The position numbers were made by a program, and so were the translations under genes. Shown here one piece after another: positions 26,918 through 34,645 of a stretch of 64,000 nucleotides of DNA. Origin of the DNA: Octadecabacter dasysiphoniae (GTDB taxonomy: Bacteria > Pseudomonadota > Alphaproteobacteria > Rhodobacterales > Rhodobacteraceae); the NCBI RefSeq assembly GCF_021532615.1, contig NZ_JAKGAQ010000002.1, positions 248,001 to 312,000 of the forward strand, in the 5' to 3' direction. The notes beneath the pieces were generated by a model. That model was not told where the DNA came from. It searched no databases and saw nothing but the letters and a program-made list of their open reading frames with translations. Within the stretch, counting starts at the first letter, position 1. Each line of letters begins with the position of its first letter.

Positions 26918-27441
26918 AGATCACCCATGACACATCCGACCTTTTGGTTTTGCGGTTTACCCGCTGGAAGGAACCGCTGTTTTACGCGGTCTTTTCACTG
27001 GTCTTCCTCGGTGCGGCGGCGGCGTTGGTTTACGTCGTGGATGTCCCCATCTGGATGTTGATCGCATGGCTGGGCGCATCGGCTGCTTGGTCCGTGCCAA
27101 TGGCGCTGCTTCGGGTGGAAAAATCCATGCTGGTCCTCAACGCGACAACGCGGCAGGCCGAATTGCGCCACCGCGACATTTGGGGGCTGCACCGTCATGT
27201 CTGGCCACTGGATGAGGTCCAATCAACCCGCATCACCCGCGCATACGGATCAAAGGGGCCCGCAACGACAGACCCCAAGCGCGAAATCACGTTATATGTG
27301 CGCGAAGGCATGGACGAAGGCCGCCACAAACTGGCAAAACGTGCGATGAACGCGCGGGATGCCTTGGCCGCATCCGCACGGGTCAGCGATTGGATGCGGG
27401 ATTGGCGCGCATCCCTTGACTCACAACAGCCAAAACCCTAA
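26914..27441 (+). CDS. Two-helix membrane protein, tandem paralogue 3
   Basis: This encodes 175 residues from a GTG at 26914 (KITHDTSDLLVLRFTRWKEP). It has the same order as paralogue 1: N-terminal strand, two helices (LFYAVFSLVFLGAAAALVYV and MLIAWLGASAAWSVPMALL), SMLVLNATTRQAELRHRD, then a soluble C-terminal region rich in basic residues. The function is unknown. It ends 150 bases before ffh. A CCCCAGT/ACTGGGG hairpin at 27499-27527 without a T-run lies in that gap. Confidence 0.76.
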   Translation: MKITHDTSDLLVLRFTRWKEPLFYAVFSLVFLGAAAALVYVVDVPIWMLIAWLGASAAWSVPMALLRVEKSMLVLNATTRQAELRHRDIWGLHRHVWPLDEVQSTRITRAYGSKGPATTDPKREITLYVREGMDEGRHKLAKRAMNARDALAASARVSDWMRDWRASLDSQQPKP

Positions 27442-27591
27442 ACGCACCCTAATTCCGGAGAGCATTGCCTTTCCGGTCCTGCCTTATGTCAGGATCGCCC
27501 CCAGTCAGCGCGTTGCGCCCACTGGGGCTGAATTGCTTTGAACGGTCCCTATATTAGGGGCATTGATGAAACCGACGCAAAGGAAGCGCCC

Positions 27592-29094
27592 ATGTTCGAG
27601 TCACTGTCAGATCGCCTAGGCGGCGTCTTTGATCGCCTCACCAAACAAGGCGCGTTGTCCGAGGATGACGTTAAAACAGCCCTGCGCGAGGTGCGTGTCG
27701 CCTTGCTTGAGGCCGACGTATCCCTGCCCGTCGCGCGTGATTTCATCAAAGCGGTGCAAGAAAAGGCATCCGGCCAGTCTGTTACGAAATCCGTCACCCC
27801 CGGTCAGCAGGTCGTCAAGATCGTGCACGACGAACTGGTGCATGTGCTTGCCGGTGATGGCGGCGACGGACAGCTGAAAATCGACAACCCGCCCGCCCCG
27901 ATCCTGATGGTCGGTTTGCAGGGTTCGGGTAAAACCACGACGACCGCGAAACTTGCCAAGCGGATGAACGAACGCGACGGCAAAAAGGTTTTGATGGCGT
28001 CGCTCGATGTGAACCGCCCCGCTGCGATGGAACAGCTGCAAATCCTTGGCGTGCAAATCGGCGTTGATACCCTGCCGATCGTAAAGGGTGAAAACCCCGT
28101 CCAGATCGCCAAGCGCGCTAAGACCCAAGCGAACCTTGGCGGCTATGACGTCTATATGCTCGATACTGCGGGCCGTTTGTCGATTGACGAAGAACTGATG
28201 CAGCAGGTCGAAGCGGTGCGCGATGTCGCGCAGCCCCGCGAAACCCTGTTGGTGGTTGACGGCCTGACCGGACAAGACGCCGTGTCCACGGCTGAAAACT
28301 TTGACGGACGCATCGGGATTTCCGGTGTTGTCCTGACGCGTATGGACGGTGACGGGCGCGGTGGTGCTGCCCTGTCCATGCGCGCTGTCACGGGTCGCCC
28401 GATCCGCTATGTCGGTCTTGGCGAAAAGATGGACGCGATCGAAGAATTCCACGCCGAACGCGTCGCGGGCCGTATCCTTGGCATGGGCGATATCGTGTCG
28501 CTTGTCGAAAAGGCGCAAGAAACGATTGAGGCCGAACAGGCCGAACGCATGATGAAACGGTTCCAGAAGGGCCGCTTCAACATGAACGATATGAAAATGC
28601 AGCTGGACCAGATGCTCAAGATGGGCGGAATGGAAGGCATGATGGGCATGATGCCCGGCATGAAAAAGATGTCCAAGCAGGTCGAAGAGGCCGGATTTGA
28701 CGACACTGTGCTGAAGCGCCAGATCGCCATGATCCAGTCGATGACCAAAAAAGAACGCGCCAACCCGCAGATTTTGCAGGCCAGCCGCAAGAAACGCATC
28801 GCGCAAGGGTCCGGGCTTGAGGTGCGCGAACTCAACCAGCTGATCAAAATGCACCGCCAGATGTCGGACATGATGAAAAAGATGGGCAAAGGCGGGATGC
28901 TTAAACAGGCCATGAAGGGCATGTTCGGCAAAGGCGGCCCAGAGGGCGGTATGCCAGACATGAGTGATCCAGCAGCGATGGAAGCCGCAGCCAAACAGCT
29001 TGGCGCGAAGATGCCCGGCGGTATGGGCCTTCCGGGTCTTGGTGGTGGCGCCGCATTGCCCCCCGGTCTGTCAGGGTTCGGCAAAAAGAAATGA
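27592..29094 (+). CDS. ffh: Signal recognition particle protein Ffh
   Basis: This 500-residue GTPase binds signal sequences on nascent membrane proteins and, with 4.5S RNA and FtsY, targets them to the translocon. The order is N domain, G domain, M domain. The G domain has GLQGSGKTTTTAKLAKRM (P-loop), DVNRPAAMEQL, DTAGRLSIDEELM, and TRMDGDGRGGAAL. The M domain is methionine-rich (MGGMEGMMGMMPGMKKM, then a late GGMPDM tail). The start is the ATG at 27592 with AAGGA upstream; the open frame further upstream is unrelated. It leads a coupled run, with ATGA overlap into the next gene. Confidence 0.97.
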   Translation: MFESLSDRLGGVFDRLTKQGALSEDDVKTALREVRVALLEADVSLPVARDFIKAVQEKASGQSVTKSVTPGQQVVKIVHDELVHVLAGDGGDGQLKIDNPPAPILMVGLQGSGKTTTTAKLAKRMNERDGKKVLMASLDVNRPAAMEQLQILGVQIGVDTLPIVKGENPVQIAKRAKTQANLGGYDVYMLDTAGRLSIDEELMQQVEAVRDVAQPRETLLVVDGLTGQDAVSTAENFDGRIGISGVVLTRMDGDGRGGAALSMRAVTGRPIRYVGLGEKMDAIEEFHAERVAGRILGMGDIVSLVEKAQETIEAEQAERMMKRFQKGRFNMNDMKMQLDQMLKMGGMEGMMGMMPGMKKMSKQVEEAGFDDTVLKRQIAMIQSMTKKERANPQILQASRKKRIAQGSGLEVRELNQLIKMHRQMSDMMKKMGKGGMLKQAMKGMFGKGGPEGGMPDMSDPAAMEAAAKQLGAKMPGGMGLPGLGGGAALPPGLSGFGKKK

Positions 29095-29423
29095 TCACCT
29101 GCACCGTACGATACGAGATCGATCCAGATCAGCTTGAGGCCTTTGAGGTCTACGCGAAAGCGTGGCTGCATCTGGTGCCCAAACTGGGCGGGGTCCATCA
29201 CGGCTATCACATGCCCCATGAAGGCCCCAACGACATCGCCTATTGCCACTTTTCGTTCCCGACGCTGGCCGACTACGAATCCTACCGCGCGAAAATGTGG
29301 AACGATCCGGAATGCCTGCGCGCGTATGAACACGCCAAGGCGACCAAATGCATCCGCCGCTATGACCGATCCTTCACCAAGCCGCTTTTCACAGGCGCCA
29401 CCGTGGATGAACTGGGCCTATGA
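29091..29423 (+). CDS. NIPSNAP family protein
   Basis: This 110-residue ferredoxin-like alpha/beta-barrel protein has the NIPSNAP pattern: MITCTVRYEIDPDQLEAFEVYAKAW, GGVHHGYHMPHEGPNDIAY, and FPTLADYESYRAKMWNDPE. The biochemical role of the family is unsettled in bacteria. It overlaps ffh by ATGA and is overlapped in turn by the GNAT gene, so it is translated as part of the ffh-trmD run. Confidence 0.85.
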   Translation: MITCTVRYEIDPDQLEAFEVYAKAWLHLVPKLGGVHHGYHMPHEGPNDIAYCHFSFPTLADYESYRAKMWNDPECLRAYEHAKATKCIRRYDRSFTKPLFTGATVDELGL

Positions 29424-29980
29424 ACGTGACAATCCCGACATTGCAAACAGAACGGCTGATCCTGCGCGGTCCGCGGATGTCTGATATGCAAACCTATGTG
29501 GACTATAAAATGTCCGAACGCTCCAAGTTCACAGGTGGGCCGATTGACCGTGAAAAGGCGGCGTTCCAGTTTGCCTCGCTCGCCGGATTGTGGGCCCTGC
29601 GCGGTTACGGTCTGTTCATGGCGGCACTAAAAGACACGCCCGACACTGTGATCGGCGGCTTTGGTATTTTCCACCCGTTGGTGGACCAGGAAGAACCCGA
29701 ATTCGGCTGGACGGTGTATGACGCAACGCTCGAGGGCAAAGGGTACGTCACCGAAGCCATGCGCACGGTCATCCCGTGGGCGTGGGACGTGATGGGCGTT
29801 GAAACCGCCCAAAGCCATATCGACGAAGGCAACGACCCATCCGTGGCTGTGGCCCGCGCGTTGGGTGCGACGTTCGACGCCAAACAAACAGAAATCGCAA
29901 ACGCGCCCGGTGGTGAATTTCACGGCGGCGACGGCCCGTTGGTGAACATCTGGCGTCACCACAAAGGGGCCCTCACATGA
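29420..29980 (+). CDS. GNAT family N-acetyltransferase (RimJ/RimL type)
   Basis: This 186-residue acetyl-CoA-dependent acetyltransferase begins TLQTERLILRGPRMSDMQTY, the typical Acetyltransf_3 opening. It has the acetyl-CoA region PEFGWTVYDATLEGKGYVTEAMRTVI and then the late-helix ETAQSHIDEGNDPSVAVARALG. Relatives acetylate ribosomal protein N-termini or small amines, and the neighbours (ffh, rpsP, trmD) make a translation-linked substrate an attractive but untested idea. It is coupled by 4-base overlaps on both sides. Confidence 0.9.
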   Translation: MNVTIPTLQTERLILRGPRMSDMQTYVDYKMSERSKFTGGPIDREKAAFQFASLAGLWALRGYGLFMAALKDTPDTVIGGFGIFHPLVDQEEPEFGWTVYDATLEGKGYVTEAMRTVIPWAWDVMGVETAQSHIDEGNDPSVAVARALGATFDAKQTEIANAPGGEFHGGDGPLVNIWRHHKGALT

Positions 29981-30276
29981 GCGACGAATTGCGCGCAGCC
30001 GACATCCTCAAAGAACACCGCGACAGCATCGACCGCCTTGATGCGATCCTTGTGTATACGTTGGGTGAGCGGTTCAAACACACGCAGGCTGTGGGGAAAC
30101 TCAAAGCCAGCCACGACCTTCCACCGTCCGATCCTGCCCGTGAATCCACGCAGATCGCACGGTTGACAGATTTGGCAACCCGGGCCGACCTCGACCCGGA
30201 ATTTGCCAAGAAGTTCCTCAACTTCATCATCGCTGAAGTCATTCAGCATCATCAAAACCACAAAGACAAAACTTAA
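29977..30276 (+). CDS. Chorismate mutase (AroQ type)
   Basis: This 99-residue all-helical protein converts chorismate to prephenate for phenylalanine and tyrosine synthesis. It has the AroQ order: the first-helix Arg (KEHRDSIDRLDAILVYTLGE), RFKHTQAVGKLKA with the catalytic Lys, then DPARESTQIARLTDLATRADL and the last helix FAKKFLNFIIAEVIQHH. A free-standing AroQ in this position before rpsP is usual in Rhodobacteraceae. It is overlapped by 4 bases with the GNAT gene and followed by a 12-base gap to rpsP. Confidence 0.93.
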   Translation: MSDELRAADILKEHRDSIDRLDAILVYTLGERFKHTQAVGKLKASHDLPPSDPARESTQIARLTDLATRADLDPEFAKKFLNFIIAEVIQHHQNHKDKT

Positions 30277-30288
30277 AGGACTAACATC

Positions 30289-30702
30289 ATGGCTATGAAA
30301 ATTCGCCTCGCCCGCGGTGGCTCCAAGAAGCGCCCGTTTTACCGTATCGTTGCTGCGGACTCCCGTATGCCACGCGATGGTCGCTACGTTGAAAAGCTGG
30401 GCACATATAACCCGCTTCTCGCCAAGGACGCAGAAGACCGCGTAACAATGAACATGGAACGCGTGAACTACTGGTTGGGCGAAGGCGCACAGCCAACAGA
30501 CCGCGTATCCCGCTTCCTCGAAGCCGCTGGTGTTCTTGAGAAGAAAGAGCGCGCGAACCTTAAGAAGGGTGAGCCGGGCAAAGCCGCCAAAGAGCGTCTG
30601 GAAGAAAAAGCTGCCAAAGTTGCCGCCGCCGCTGAGGCCGCCGCAGAAGCCGCTGCTGCACCAGCAGAAGAAGCCCCTGCCGAAGAAGCAGCAACTGAGT
30701 AA
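30289..30702 (+). CDS. rpsP: 30S ribosomal protein S16
   Basis: This encodes 137 residues. The S16 core is residues 1-85 ([50 protein letters not shown]). An alanine/glutamate/proline-rich C-terminal tail of about 50 residues follows, as in related alphaproteobacteria. It assembles early in the 30S subunit. Codon choice is that of a highly expressed gene. The spacing to rimM is 47 bases. Confidence 0.97.
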   Translation: MAMKIRLARGGSKKRPFYRIVAADSRMPRDGRYVEKLGTYNPLLAKDAEDRVTMNMERVNYWLGEGAQPTDRVSRFLEAAGVLEKKERANLKKGEPGKAAKERLEEKAAKVAAAAEAAAEAAAAPAEEAPAEEAATE

Positions 30703-30749
30703 TCAGTTTTGGTGGGGCGGCACCGGTTGCCCCACCACTAGGATCGATC

Positions 30750-31277
30750 ATGTCGGATGATAAAATCATTGTTGGCGCACTGTCCGGGTCCTTTGGGGTC
30801 CACGGAGACGTGCGCGTAAAATCCTTTTGTGCAGACCCGGAGGCGATTGCGGATTACACCCCGCTGACCCGAAAAGACGGCACGGTAATCACCACAATCG
30901 TGATCAAGGGCCAGACCAAGGGCAGCCTGATTGCACGGGTCGACGGGATCACAACCAAAGAAGAAGCCGACGGATTGAACGGCATGGAATTGTTCGCACA
31001 GCGCGACCAGCTGCCATCCCTGCCTGACGATGAATTCTACCACACCGATCTGGTCGGATTGATGACGTTTGACACCGGCGGGGCCGAACTGGGCCGCGTG
31101 AAAGCGGTGCAAACCAACGGGTCCGACGATCTGCTGGAAATCATCAACCCCGCGCACAAAGACACCGTGTTGGTCCCGTTCACCAAAGCGATTGTGCCGA
31201 CGGTTGATCTGGCATCAGGTCGCATCGTGCTCGACCCGCCACGCGGGTTGTTTGACGACACACCAGAGACCGAGTGA
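30750..31277 (+). CDS. rimM: Ribosome maturation factor RimM
   Basis: This 175-residue factor helps form the 30S head and binds S19. The N-terminal RimM domain is [20 protein letters not shown] and the C-terminal PRC-like beta-barrel has [37 protein letters not shown] and [12 protein letters not shown]. All are family signatures. The stop is overlapped by the start of a sulfotransferase gene, which is unusual for the rpsP-rimM-trmD-rplS operon. Confidence 0.96.
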   Translation: MSDDKIIVGALSGSFGVHGDVRVKSFCADPEAIADYTPLTRKDGTVITTIVIKGQTKGSLIARVDGITTKEEADGLNGMELFAQRDQLPSLPDDEFYHTDLVGLMTFDTGGAELGRVKAVQTNGSDDLLEIINPAHKDTVLVPFTKAIVPTVDLASGRIVLDPPRGLFDDTPETE

Positions 31278-32074
31278 TGCCAGGGCGGCGGGTGATCGTA
31301 CACGCCGGATTTCACAAAACCGGCACGACGTCCGTGCAACGGTTCCTGCGCGCCAACGGCAAACATATTTATCCGCGCTGCGCGATGGTTTTGCCCGCAC
31401 GGCTGGACCGCAAGGCGGCGCACATGGCGTTGCGATATTCCGAAATCGGATCGCAGGACTATCTGGATGCCTTCGGGGCGGAACTCCATGAAACGCTCAG
31501 CGCGATTGTCCCGAAAAACCGCTCTGTGCTGATCACCGACGAACGGCTTTCGGGGCGGATGCCCGGGCGCGACGGACAGGTTGGGTATCCGGCGGCGCCC
31601 GCATTGCTCGCCCGCGCCGAAGACGTGATTTGTGACGTGTTCGGCACAGAGGCGGATGTCGTGTTTCATTTCAGCACCCGTGATCCCCTCAGCTGGCTGC
31701 ATTCCACCTACAAACACAATTTGCGCGTGTCGCGGCTGAACATGGACGAAAACGAACACCGCGCCGCCTACGCCCTGCCCGGCACGCTGGGTGACATCGC
31801 GGATGATGTCGCCAAGGGGCTGACAGGCACGGTCCATACAACTGACCTTGCCGACATGACGACAGATTTCGGCCCCGCGCAGCCCCTGATCGATCTGATC
31901 AACCTACCAGCGCACCTGCACAAACGGCTTAAGCCGCAGCCAGCCGCGAATGTTGGCCCCAAAGACGGGCTGATTGAGGATCTTTTGGCGTTGAACCGCG
32001 CCGGATTGTCCGACCAGGCGTTGCGCGCTGCAAAATCGGCACTGCTTGGAAAGGCCAAGACACATGACGGATAA
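31277..32074 (+). CDS. Sulfotransferase-like protein inside the rpsP-rimM-trmD operon
   Basis: This encodes 265 residues from the ATG at 31277 (TGATG overlap with rimM); a GTG at 31274 is the alternative. The P-loop-like PAPS site is VIVHAGFHKTGTTSVQRFLRAN, followed by SVLITDERLSGR and VVFHFSTRDPLSWLHSTYKHN. This fits the sulfotransferase fold, with the FHKTGTTS form found in many Rhodobacteraceae proteins. The acceptor is unknown. It overlaps trmD by 11 bases, so its translation is tied to that of ribosome-maintenance genes. Confidence 0.85.
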   Translation: MPGRRVIVHAGFHKTGTTSVQRFLRANGKHIYPRCAMVLPARLDRKAAHMALRYSEIGSQDYLDAFGAELHETLSAIVPKNRSVLITDERLSGRMPGRDGQVGYPAAPALLARAEDVICDVFGTEADVVFHFSTRDPLSWLHSTYKHNLRVSRLNMDENEHRAAYALPGTLGDIADDVAKGLTGTVHTTDLADMTTDFGPAQPLIDLINLPAHLHKRLKPQPAANVGPKDGLIEDLLALNRAGLSDQALRAAKSALLGKAKTHDG

Positions 32075-32855
32075 ACCAAGCAAATCAATCGGCCGCAAAT
32101 CAGTACAAGTGAGCGTGAAGCCACAAGAACTGATGACCGACAAACCCCAACTGGCCCACGCATGGACGGCCCAGATCATCACATTGTTTCCCGATGCCTT
32201 TCCCGGATTGCTGGGCGAAAGCCTGACAGGCAAGGCGTTGAAGGACGGGATTTGGCAGCTGCACACCACCGATCTGCGCCGCTTTGGCGTCGGCAAACAT
32301 CGCAACGTCGATGATACGCCGTCAGGTGGCGGTGCGGGCATGGTGCTGCGCGCGGATGTGGTGGCCAATGCCATCGGCGACACACGCCGCCGTGCGCGCG
32401 GGCGAATGCCCTTGATTTATCTGTCGCCGCGCGGCGTGCCGTTCACCCAGAAAATCGCGCAAGACCTCAGCGAACAGGATGGCGTGACCTTACTGTGCGG
32501 ACGATTTGAAGGCGTGGATGAACGGGTGCTGGAACATTACGACATCATCGAAATTTCGATGGGGGATTATGTTTTGACGGGCGGTGAACTCCCCGCGATG
32601 ACGCTAATCGATGCCTGCGTGCGCCTGCTGCCCGGTGTGCTGGGCAACGCTGATTCCGCGGTTGAGGAAAGCCATTCAAACGGGCTGCTGGAACATCCGC
32701 AATATACCCGCCCCGCCGACTGGGAAGGCCTTACAATTCCGTCTGTCCTGACGTCCGGTGATCATGGCAAAGTCGCCAAATGGCGCCGCGACATGAGCGA
32801 GAAAATCACGAAAGACCGCCGCCCCGATTTGTGGGCGAAACATCGCGGCGACTGA
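32064..32855 (+). CDS. trmD: tRNA (guanine-N1-)-methyltransferase TrmD
   Basis: This 263-residue SPOUT methyltransferase makes m1G37 in tRNA and prevents frameshifting. Signatures are IITLFPDAFPGLLGESLTGKAL, HRNVDDTPSGGGAGMVL, LCGRFEGVDERVLEHYDIIEISMGDYVLTGGELPAM split across the trefoil knot, and EESHSNGLLEHPQYTRPADW. The start at 32064 gives a 23-residue N-terminal extension, as is common in the group. A second start at 32133 also begins MTDKP, so the true initiation site needs care. The region 32064-32074 overlaps the preceding gene. Confidence 0.96.
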   Translation: MTDKPSKSIGRKSVQVSVKPQELMTDKPQLAHAWTAQIITLFPDAFPGLLGESLTGKALKDGIWQLHTTDLRRFGVGKHRNVDDTPSGGGAGMVLRADVVANAIGDTRRRARGRMPLIYLSPRGVPFTQKIAQDLSEQDGVTLLCGRFEGVDERVLEHYDIIEISMGDYVLTGGELPAMTLIDACVRLLPGVLGNADSAVEESHSNGLLEHPQYTRPADWEGLTIPSVLTSGDHGKVAKWRRDMSEKITKDRRPDLWAKHRGD

Positions 32856-32906
32856 TCCGGCACGCTTTGTCCGTTACTTCTGGCGGCACATGGCGTAGGT
32901 GTGTGC

Positions 32907-33320
32907 ATGGACCTCAAACAAATTATCTATTCCTCGCAGCCTTTTGGCTACGACAACGCCATCCTCAGCGGCATTCTTTTGGATGCGCGGCGGTGTAACA
33001 ACCGCGATGGAATCACCGGCGCGCTTGTGTGTCGCCACGATGTGTTCCTGCAACTTCTCGAAGGGCCCGCCGATGTAGTGGACGCCGCGTTCGGGCGCAT
33101 CGCGCGCGATGATCGCCACGTGAACATCACGCAGCGCGCATCCGGCCCCATTGATGCGCGCATGTTTGGCAATTGGGACATGCTGCATGACCCTGCAAAA
33201 TCATGGCTTTGGTCCATTGAAGACATCGCGAACGGCACCCTTGATCGCGCATCAGCGGCAGATGTGCAGGCGGTGTTTGCCACGCTGCAAGCCAAGGTAA
33301 ACGCGACGCCGGACCCATAG
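32907..33320 (+). CDS. Short BLUF-domain blue-light sensor
   Basis: This 137-residue FAD-binding photosensor is of the short BLUF type, with no output domain attached. The flavin-contacting Tyr is in LKQIIYSSQP, the Asn in CNNRDGITGALV, and the Gln in HDVFLQLLEGP. A C-terminal pair of helices follows (WLWSIEDIANGTL, AADVQAVFATLQ), as in PixD/BlrB-like proteins. It should signal through protein contact. It lies between trmD and rplS with 51 bases after trmD, and a promoter for rplS follows. Its start ATG at 32907 is preceded by an in-frame GTG at 32901. Confidence 0.92.
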   Translation: MDLKQIIYSSQPFGYDNAILSGILLDARRCNNRDGITGALVCRHDVFLQLLEGPADVVDAAFGRIARDDRHVNITQRASGPIDARMFGNWDMLHDPAKSWLWSIEDIANGTLDRASAADVQAVFATLQAKVNATPDP

Positions 33321-33353
33321 GCAGATTTGGGGCGCTCATGCAGCCCAAACCCC

Positions 33354-33382
33354 TTGCCACACACACCCCTTCCCCCTATACG
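33354..33382 (+). promoter_or_regulatory. Predicted sigma-70 promoter for rplS
   Basis: TTGCCA at 33354-33359 and TATACG at 33377-33382 are separated by 17 bases. Transcription would start near 33389, leaving a leader of about 188 bases before rplS. This separates rplS-rpmE from the trmD run. Confidence 0.55.
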
Positions 33383-33388
33383 GCGCTA

Positions 33389-33576
33389 GTCCGTGACCCA
33401 AAATGAGTCGTCGGACCTGTTTGGTATGGCCGCGACGTCTTCACCGCGAAACCGCCCCGCAGCATATTAAGGCCGTTAATACCTTTGGTGGGCAGTGCAT
33501 CTGACCCGATGAAGACCAAAGCTCTGGCAGCCCTCACATCCGCGGAAAAACCGCGTGAACTATAGGAGATCGGTTC
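33389..33576 (+). promoter_or_regulatory. Structured 5' leader of rplS
   Basis: The long leader contains CTTTGGT at 33483-33489 pairing with ACCAAAG at 33515-33521, and a CGCGG-AAAAA-CCGCG hairpin at 33541-33555 just before the ribosome site (TAGGAGAT). Ribosomal protein leaders often serve feedback control. I know no named L19 leader in this group, so this is a candidate only. Confidence 0.35.
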
Positions 33577-33963
33577 ATGAACCTGATCGCACAACTCGAG
33601 GCGGAACAAATCGCCGAACTGGGCAAAGAAATCCCAGACTTCAAAGCCGGTGACACGATCCGTGTCGGCTTTCGCGTGACCGAGGGTACTCGTACACGTG
33701 TTCAGAACTACGAAGGCGTGTGCATCGCACGTAAGAACGGCAAAGGCATTGCCGGTTCGTTCACAGTTCGCAAAATCTCATTCGGTGAAGGCGTGGAACG
33801 TGTGTTCCCGCTGTATTCCACCAACATCGACAGCATCACAGTGGTCCGCCGTGGTCGCGTTCGTCGCGCCAAGCTGTACTACCTGCGCACACGTCGTGGT
33901 AAATCCGCACGTATCGTCGAAAAAACCAACTACCGTCCGCTGTCCAGCGGCGCAGACGCGTAA
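33577..33963 (+). CDS. rplS: 50S ribosomal protein L19
   Basis: This 128-residue protein lies at the subunit interface. Family signatures are [56 protein letters not shown] and [11 protein letters not shown]. The ATG has AGGAG upstream. Codon use is strongly biased, as expected for a ribosomal protein. It is followed by rpmE after 11 bases. Confidence 0.97.
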   Translation: MNLIAQLEAEQIAELGKEIPDFKAGDTIRVGFRVTEGTRTRVQNYEGVCIARKNGKGIAGSFTVRKISFGEGVERVFPLYSTNIDSITVVRRGRVRRAKLYYLRTRRGKSARIVEKTNYRPLSSGADA

Positions 33964-33974
33964 GGATTGGCATC

Positions 33975-34196
33975 ATGAAAAAAGATATCCACCCCGATTA
34001 CCACACCATCGAAGTCAAACTGACAGATGGCACGGCATACGAGATGAAAACAACTTGGGGCAAAGAAGGCGACAGCCTTCAGCTCGACATCGACCCGACT
34101 GTGCACCCTGCATGGACTGGTGCAGGCGCACGCCTGATGGACACCGGTGGCCGCGTGTCCAAGTTCAAGAAAAAGTACGAAGGTCTGGGCTTCTAA
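33975..34196 (+). CDS. rpmE: 50S ribosomal protein L31
   Basis: This 73-residue protein opens [20 protein letters not shown] and ends [25 protein letters not shown]. There is no cysteine, so it is a zinc-free (C-minus) L31 form. It shares a transcript with rplS and is followed by a strong terminator. Confidence 0.95.
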   Translation: MKKDIHPDYHTIEVKLTDGTAYEMKTTWGKEGDSLQLDIDPTVHPAWTGAGARLMDTGGRVSKFKKKYEGLGF

Positions 34197-34217
34197 GCTT
34201 AGCACTTTTGAAATTAG

Positions 34218-34247
34218 AAACGCCGCCCCGATCTAGGGCGGCGTTTT
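34218..34247 (+). terminator. Rho-independent terminator after rpmE
   Basis: AAACGCCGCCC at 34218-34228 and GGGCGGCGTTT at 34236-34246 form a perfect 11-base-pair stem with a 7-base loop, ending in TTTT. It closes the rplS-rpmE unit. Confidence 0.93.
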
Positions 34248-34264
34248 GCGTTTGAGGGACGTTC

Positions 34265-34645
34265 ATGGAACAAATCGTAGTCGAAACGCTGACGTTTCAA
34301 GACATGGCAGACTGGATCATGCGCCACAAAATACCGTTGGCCTGGATCGGCGGATTGGTGTTCTGGGTTCTGATCAACCTCATGACCTACAACGATTTCA
34401 AGCAAGACAAGAAACGCGCCATATCAGGCGACCGTCGCATTCCGGAAAACTCGCTCCTGTTCGGGGCTTTGATTGGTGGCACTTTGGGCGCAAAGATTGC
34501 CCAGCGCAGATTCCGCCACAAAACCCGAAAAGAACCCTTTCGGACACTGCTGAATCTGATCTGCAGTGTCCATTTAACAGGGCTGGCCGTGTTCGCCATT
34601 TGGTGGCTGGGTTATCTCCCGACAGTTCTGGACTGGCTTCGTTAA
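34265..34645 (+). CDS. DUF1294 family membrane protein
   Basis: This 126-residue protein has three membrane helices around the DUF1294 core: MTYNDFKQDKKRAISGDRRI, PENSLLFGALIGGTLGAKIA and RRFRHKTRKEPF. The function of the family is unknown. In other bacteria the domain is sometimes fused to a cold-shock domain, but not here. The end overlaps the convergent phosphate transporter gene by 4 bases. Confidence 0.9.
   Translation: MEQIVVETLTFQDMADWIMRHKIPLAWIGGLVFWVLINLMTYNDFKQDKKRAISGDRRIPENSLLFGALIGGTLGAKIAQRRFRHKTRKEPFRTLLNLICSVHLTGLAVFAIWWLGYLPTVLDWLR

Noticed and set aside
27616..28854. Minus-strand open frame opposite ffh
   Set aside because: Ffh motifs are complete on the plus strand; the antisense product has no recognisable domain.
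33376..33609. Small minus-strand ORF (77 codons) in the rplS leader
   Set aside because: It overlaps the rplS start antisense, has no ribosome site or family pattern, and the region is better explained as a leader.
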